A stretch of DNA of 64,000 nucleotides, taken from the NCBI GenBank assembly GCA_964497495.1, contig CAZCCZ010000011.1, forward strand, positions 1-64,000, written 5' to 3'. Each line of letters opens with the position of its first letter. Within the stretch, counting starts at the first letter, position 1. Positions 61,135-64,000 of this stretch are shown in pieces. A program made the translations under genes and the position numbers. The notes beneath the pieces are model-generated. The model was not told where the DNA came from and did not search any database. It was given only the letters and a program-made list of their open reading frames with translations. This stretch comes from CAXXOK01 sp964497495. Lineage in GTDB: Bacteria > Bacillota > Clostridia > Christensenellales > Aristaeellaceae.

Positions 61135-61860
61135 ATGCAGATTCACACCTATGAAAATCCCCGGCAGGTCGGCGCGGCGGCGGCGATGCTGATCGGCGCG
61201 CAGCTGCTGACGAAGCCGGATTCCGTGCTGGGGCTGGCCACCGGGTCGTCCCCCCTCCCGACGTACAGGGAACTGGTTCGGCTATATAAACAGGGCGTGC
61301 TGGATTTCTTCCGGGCGACTACCTTCAATCTGGACGAATACTGCCGACTGCCGGAAGAACACCCGTGCAGTTATCACCGTTTCATGCGGGAACAGCTTTT
61401 CAGCCTTGTGAACCTGCCCCCGGAACGCACGCACATTCCGGACGGAAACGCCCCGGACCTGGCCGCGGAATGCGCGCGCTACGACAGGGAAATCGCCCGC
61501 GCGGGCGGCATCGACCTGCAGCTTCTGGGCATCGGACGCAACGGGCACATCGGCTTCAACGAACCGTCCGACCAGTTCGTGTTCGGCTGCCACATCGTGC
61601 GGCTGACCCAAAGCACCATCGAGGCCAACCGCCGCTTTTTTGAAAGCGAAGAGGCGGTGCCCCGCGAGGCCGTGAGCCTTGGGGTGGGGAGTATTATGAA
61701 CGCGCAGAGCGTGCTGCTCATCGCCACGGGCGCCGACAAGGCCGAAGCGGTGCGCAAGGCGATCCGCGAGGACATCAACCCCGAAACGCAGGCAAGCATC
61801 CTGCGCACGCATCCCAGCGCGATCTTCCTGCTGGACAGGGCGGCCGCATCCCGGCTGTAA
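61135..61860 (+). CDS. nagB: Glucosamine-6-phosphate deaminase
   Basis: A 241-residue NagB. The phosphate loop is LGLATGSSPLPTY, the general-base region TFNLDEYCRL, and the catalytic-His motif GIGRNGHIGFNEPSDQF, all canonical. It converts GlcN-6-P to Fru-6-P plus ammonia in amino-sugar catabolism. GGAG lies about 8 bases upstream of ATG. A single-gene unit; nagA is not nearby. The NagB-like protein at 40136 is a divergent paralogue. Confidence 0.94.
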   Translation: MQIHTYENPRQVGAAAAMLIGAQLLTKPDSVLGLATGSSPLPTYRELVRLYKQGVLDFFRATTFNLDEYCRLPEEHPCSYHRFMREQLFSLVNLPPERTHIPDGNAPDLAAECARYDREIARAGGIDLQLLGIGRNGHIGFNEPSDQFVFGCHIVRLTQSTIEANRRFFESEEAVPREAVSLGVGSIMNAQSVLLIATGADKAEAVRKAIREDINPETQASILRTHPSAIFLLDRAAASRL

Positions 61861-61870
61861 GGAAATTCCG

Positions 61871-61921
61871 TCCGCCGTTGGCGGAGCGTGCCTGAAAACG
61901 CGCCCCCCAGCGGCGTTTTTC
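61871..61921 (+). terminator. Terminator between convergent genes
   Basis: Two small hairpins: TCCGCC-GTT-GGCGGA (61871-61885), then AAAACGC / GCGTTTTT (61895-61920) with a GC-rich loop. The A-run and T-run on either side let the second work in both directions. Confidence 0.65.
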
Positions 61922-61942
61922 GTCGTCCGGGCGCCCGCCACC

Positions 61943-62644
61943 TTACTCGATCGTGATCTCTTCGCCCGGCTGGACAATCAGCCGGTTCTTCGCGGTAAAC
62001 CGATCTGCGATCTTCTGGCTGAACAGGCTCCCGACCTGCGTATGGTAGGGAATGCTGTGTTTGGCGGCCACAAGGTCGGCGCAAACGGAGGCGGTTTCGG
62101 CGTCCATGTTGTACCGACCGTCGCAGCAGAAGAAGGCGTAGTCCAGATTTCGTGCGGCGAACGTGGCCATCTGGTCGGTTTCGGAGGTATCCCCGCTGAC
62201 GTAGACCGTTTTGCCGTCTCCGAACGTGAGGATGTACCCCACGCAGACGTTGAGGTAGTGGTTCGGGTTGTTGCCCGCCTGAACGGCTTCCACCGTTACG
62301 TAGCCCAAGTCGAACGTTTCGTATACCCCGTTCACAAGCGCCTCGCTGTTGGTGATGGTTTGGCAGTCCGGGTTTTTCGTTTTGATGAGCTTCACCCTGT
62401 CGTGGTCGTCGTGCTTGTGCGTAACCAGAATCAGGTCTGCGGGGACGTCGTACCCGTCCCCGGCGTACGGATCGATATAGATCGTTTTCCCTTCGCCCGT
62501 GGTGATTCGCAGGCTCGCGTGTCCCTGATACAGCAGCGTGGCCGCGGGCGGCGTTTCCGTCGGCGCGGCCGTTTCCGCGGCCAGCGCGGAAACGGGCAGT
62601 TGCAGCAGGCAAAGAATGCCGATGGTCGCAAGCAGACGTTTCAT
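61943..62644 (-). CDS. Secreted metallo-beta-lactamase-fold hydrolase (UlaG-like)
   Basis: A 233-residue protein. The signal peptide MKRLLATIGILCLLQLPVSA ends in LAAE. The metal motif is THKHDDHDRV (H76, H78, D80, H81), followed by GDTSETDQM and SIPYHTQVG, matching the UlaG/YtnP-like branch of the fold. Export is unusual for that branch, whose members are mostly cytoplasmic lactonases or phosphodiesterases. AAAGGAG lies 9 bases before the ATG. Substrate unknown. Confidence 0.88.
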   Translation of the reverse strand: MKRLLATIGILCLLQLPVSALAAETAAPTETPPAATLLYQGHASLRITTGEGKTIYIDPYAGDGYDVPADLILVTHKHDDHDRVKLIKTKNPDCQTITNSEALVNGVYETFDLGYVTVEAVQAGNNPNHYLNVCVGYILTFGDGKTVYVSGDTSETDQMATFAARNLDYAFFCCDGRYNMDAETASVCADLVAAKHSIPYHTQVGSLFSQKIADRFTAKNRLIVQPGEEITIE

Positions 62645-62948
62645 GGGAACGAACTCCTTTCATTCCTGTCCTTACGGACATGACCGGACTTTACTCGGCC
62701 CTTTCGCCGCGCCCGGCGCGCGAAACGGCCTTTATTAATATGGGTGATGGGTTCGCCGTCGTACCGGCGGTTGTTCTTCGGTGCGCGGTAAAGCGTTCTC
62801 CGGGGCGCGCGATCCCGTGAAACCGCGGTATGTCGTTTCTGATTCTGCGCGGACCCGTCGCATTCCTTCCTTATATAAGGAGATGCCCGCCGCCGTCCGC
62901 GCGGATACGCGGCGCGGGTTCCGCCCGTTTTCCCGTCGCCCGGCCCAT

Positions 62949-63322
62949 GTTACATAAATTACAAAGCGCAGGGAAAAAGGCGAAAATCCGATTACATGGT
63001 ATTGCTTAGGAAGCCCCCCATGTAACCCTTATCAAAATCGTTTCAAAAGGCTCTTTTCCATGCCGCTCTCAAGGTGAATGTGTCCTTTTTACATGAAACT
63101 GTTTCACACACTTTATAATTATTTTAAATTTCGTGCAACATCTCGAAAGGAATTGTCAACAAATTTACTGGCATATACTGTCATCAAGCCTTATAAACCC
63201 TTTCAGGACAAGCGTTACAAATCGGTTACATATTTGACAGAGAGCGTTTTGTCCCTTAGAATGAGGTTGTAATTGGTAACAATATACCTTTTGTCAAGGC
63301 GCCGTCATCGGGACGGTTACAA
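62949..63322. repeat. AT-rich region with clustered TTACA/TGTAA motifs
   Basis: Between the secreted hydrolase and the next gene (62645-63383) no gene is seen. From 62949 on it is AT-rich against its surroundings and carries about ten TTACA or TGTAA words (for example near 62949, 62959, 62992, 63020, 63089, 63215, 63226, 63268, 63276 and 63316), including the tandem GTTACAAATCGGTTACATAT at 63214. A palindrome TGAAACTGTTTCA lies at 63093-63105. It looks like a complex regulatory region. Confidence 0.5.
63234..63262 (+). promoter_or_regulatory. Promoter of the surface-protein gene
   Basis: Perfect TTGACA (63234-63239), 17-bp spacer, TAGAAT (63257-63262), giving a leader of about 115 bases before the ATG at 63384. 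Confidence 0.75.
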
Positions 63323-63383
63323 ATATCCCCGCGCTGAACAGACCCCGTTGATACCGGGAAGACGAGAAAGAGAGTCGAAAATT

Positions 63384-64000
63384 ATGTGGAAGAACAACGC
63401 AAGAGTCCGCCGCGGCCAGAAGAGCGTCCTCGCGTTTCTGACGTGCGCCGTGCTGCTGGCCAGCAGCCTGTTTACGACCGTCGCTTCGGCGGATACGCAA
63501 TATTTCGACGCGGAATGGAAGCTGGTCGTGTCGCCTGCCGCGACGCCGGTTCCGAGCGCGACGCCCGCAGCCGGCGCGTCCGCTTCTCCCTCCCCGGAAG
63601 CCTCGCAGAGCGTCGAGCCCGGCGTAACCGCCGAGCTCACGGAAACGCCCGCGCAGGGCTCGGAGGCTACGGAAGCGCCCTCGCCTACGGAAGTCCCGGT
63701 GCCGGAACAAACCGCCGTGCCCGCCTCGACGTTGCGGGCCGACGTGGACGGCATGACCTTTGAGGTGACGGTCGCCGGGGATTCCCCGCTGGCCGGCGCC
63801 GCCTTTGCCGCCACACGGGTCGATAACGGCGCGCTGCTCGGGGCCGCCGGGGTCGCCTACCCCGACGCCGCTTTGCGGCTGTATCAGATCGCCTTTACGA
63901 CCGGCGGCGGGGCCCTGGCCGTTCCCGCAAACCTTTCGGTTCTTGTGTCCGGCTCCTCGTACGGCGATTTTGTGCCTGCGAGCAGCGTTCCCTTCGTCTG
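63384..64000 (+). CDS. Secreted surface protein, N-terminal part (runs off the window)
   Basis: The frame from ATG 63384 stays open to the window end (205 codons). A basic N-terminus (MWKNNARVRRGQKS) and hydrophobic core (VLAFLTCAVLLASSLFTTV) form a signal peptide with cleavage after ASA. A low-complexity Pro/Ser/Thr/Glu/Ala linker follows (about 53-115), then a beta-rich domain beginning LRADVDGMTFEVTVAG. Such linkers are typical of large wall-anchored or surface-exposed proteins. The ribosome site is weak (AGAAAGAGAG). Function cannot be told from the visible part. Confidence 0.75.
   Translation, partial: MWKNNARVRRGQKSVLAFLTCAVLLASSLFTTVASADTQYFDAEWKLVVSPAATPVPSATPAAGASASPSPEASQSVEPGVTAELTETPAQGSEATEAPSPTEVPVPEQTAVPASTLRADVDGMTFEVTVAGDSPLAGAAFAATRVDNGALLGAAGVAYPDAALRLYQIAFTTGGGALAVPANLSVLVSGSSYGDFVPASSVPFV

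Noticed and set aside
63078..63272. 64-codon open frame in the AT-rich region
   Set aside because: No ribosome site, overlaps a consensus promoter, and has no hydrophobic or domain pattern suggesting a protein.
62645..63383. Riboswitch before the surface-protein gene
   Set aside because: I looked for c-di-GMP, c-di-AMP and T-box type conserved elements and found none; the repeats look like protein-binding sites.

Overview
The window reads as chromosome of an anaerobic, Gram-positive-type bacterium (Bacillota, probably a gut or rumen Clostridia lineage; lineage is inferred). The support is high G+C coding sequence, strong AGGAGG-type ribosome sites, YesM/YesN-type two-component systems, Lpl/Ytc-type sugar permeases, ROK regulators and compact same-strand operons joined by ATGA overlaps. 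No insertion sequence, phage gene, CRISPR array or rRNA was seen. There is one tRNA-Arg(CCG) at the left edge.

Almost everything from 0.3 to 55.5 kb is carbohydrate uptake and breakdown. Five complete ABC sugar-import sets (binding protein plus two permeases each) occur, and no ATP-binding subunit. Region A (316-13375): a minus operon of two sugar epimerases, two permeases, a sensor kinase/response regulator pair, a GH3 glycosidase and a BtpA-like protein, divergent from an FGGY sugar kinase and the binding protein. After a DMT exporter and an odd multi-hairpin element (14463-14697) comes region B (14949-21230): ROK repressor, importer, ROK sugar kinase and double-SIS sugar isomerase/deaminase. 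Region C (21318-29768, minus): two-component system, importer and a second GH3.

Region D (29.8-33.9 kb) is gene-poor. It holds a large TIR/Sel1/TPR tail-anchored protein, a decayed secreted-protein gene and a nitrilase-family amidohydrolase. Region E (34108-42531): an Lpl-type importer, an AraC regulator, a GH4 glycosidase, a NagB-like deaminase and an ADP-ribosylglycohydrolase-family protein. Region F (42666-55547): an XRE regulator sits between two DhaK-DhaL kinase modules, one going left and one going right. The right arm also has an importer, an iron-type alcohol dehydrogenase, a GH2 beta-mannosidase and, after a terminator, a zinc polyol dehydrogenase. Both kinase modules share a non-canonical substrate loop, which makes this the best candidate for an undescribed sugar pathway.

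Region G (55.8-64 kb) is more general: a class Ia ribonucleotide reductase operon with a well-placed tandem NrdR operator, a leucine-rich-repeat secreted-protein gene broken by a frameshift, a second NagB, a secreted metallo-beta-lactamase-fold protein, an AT-rich regulatory region with many TTACA/TGTAA motifs, and the start of a secreted surface protein that runs off the right edge.
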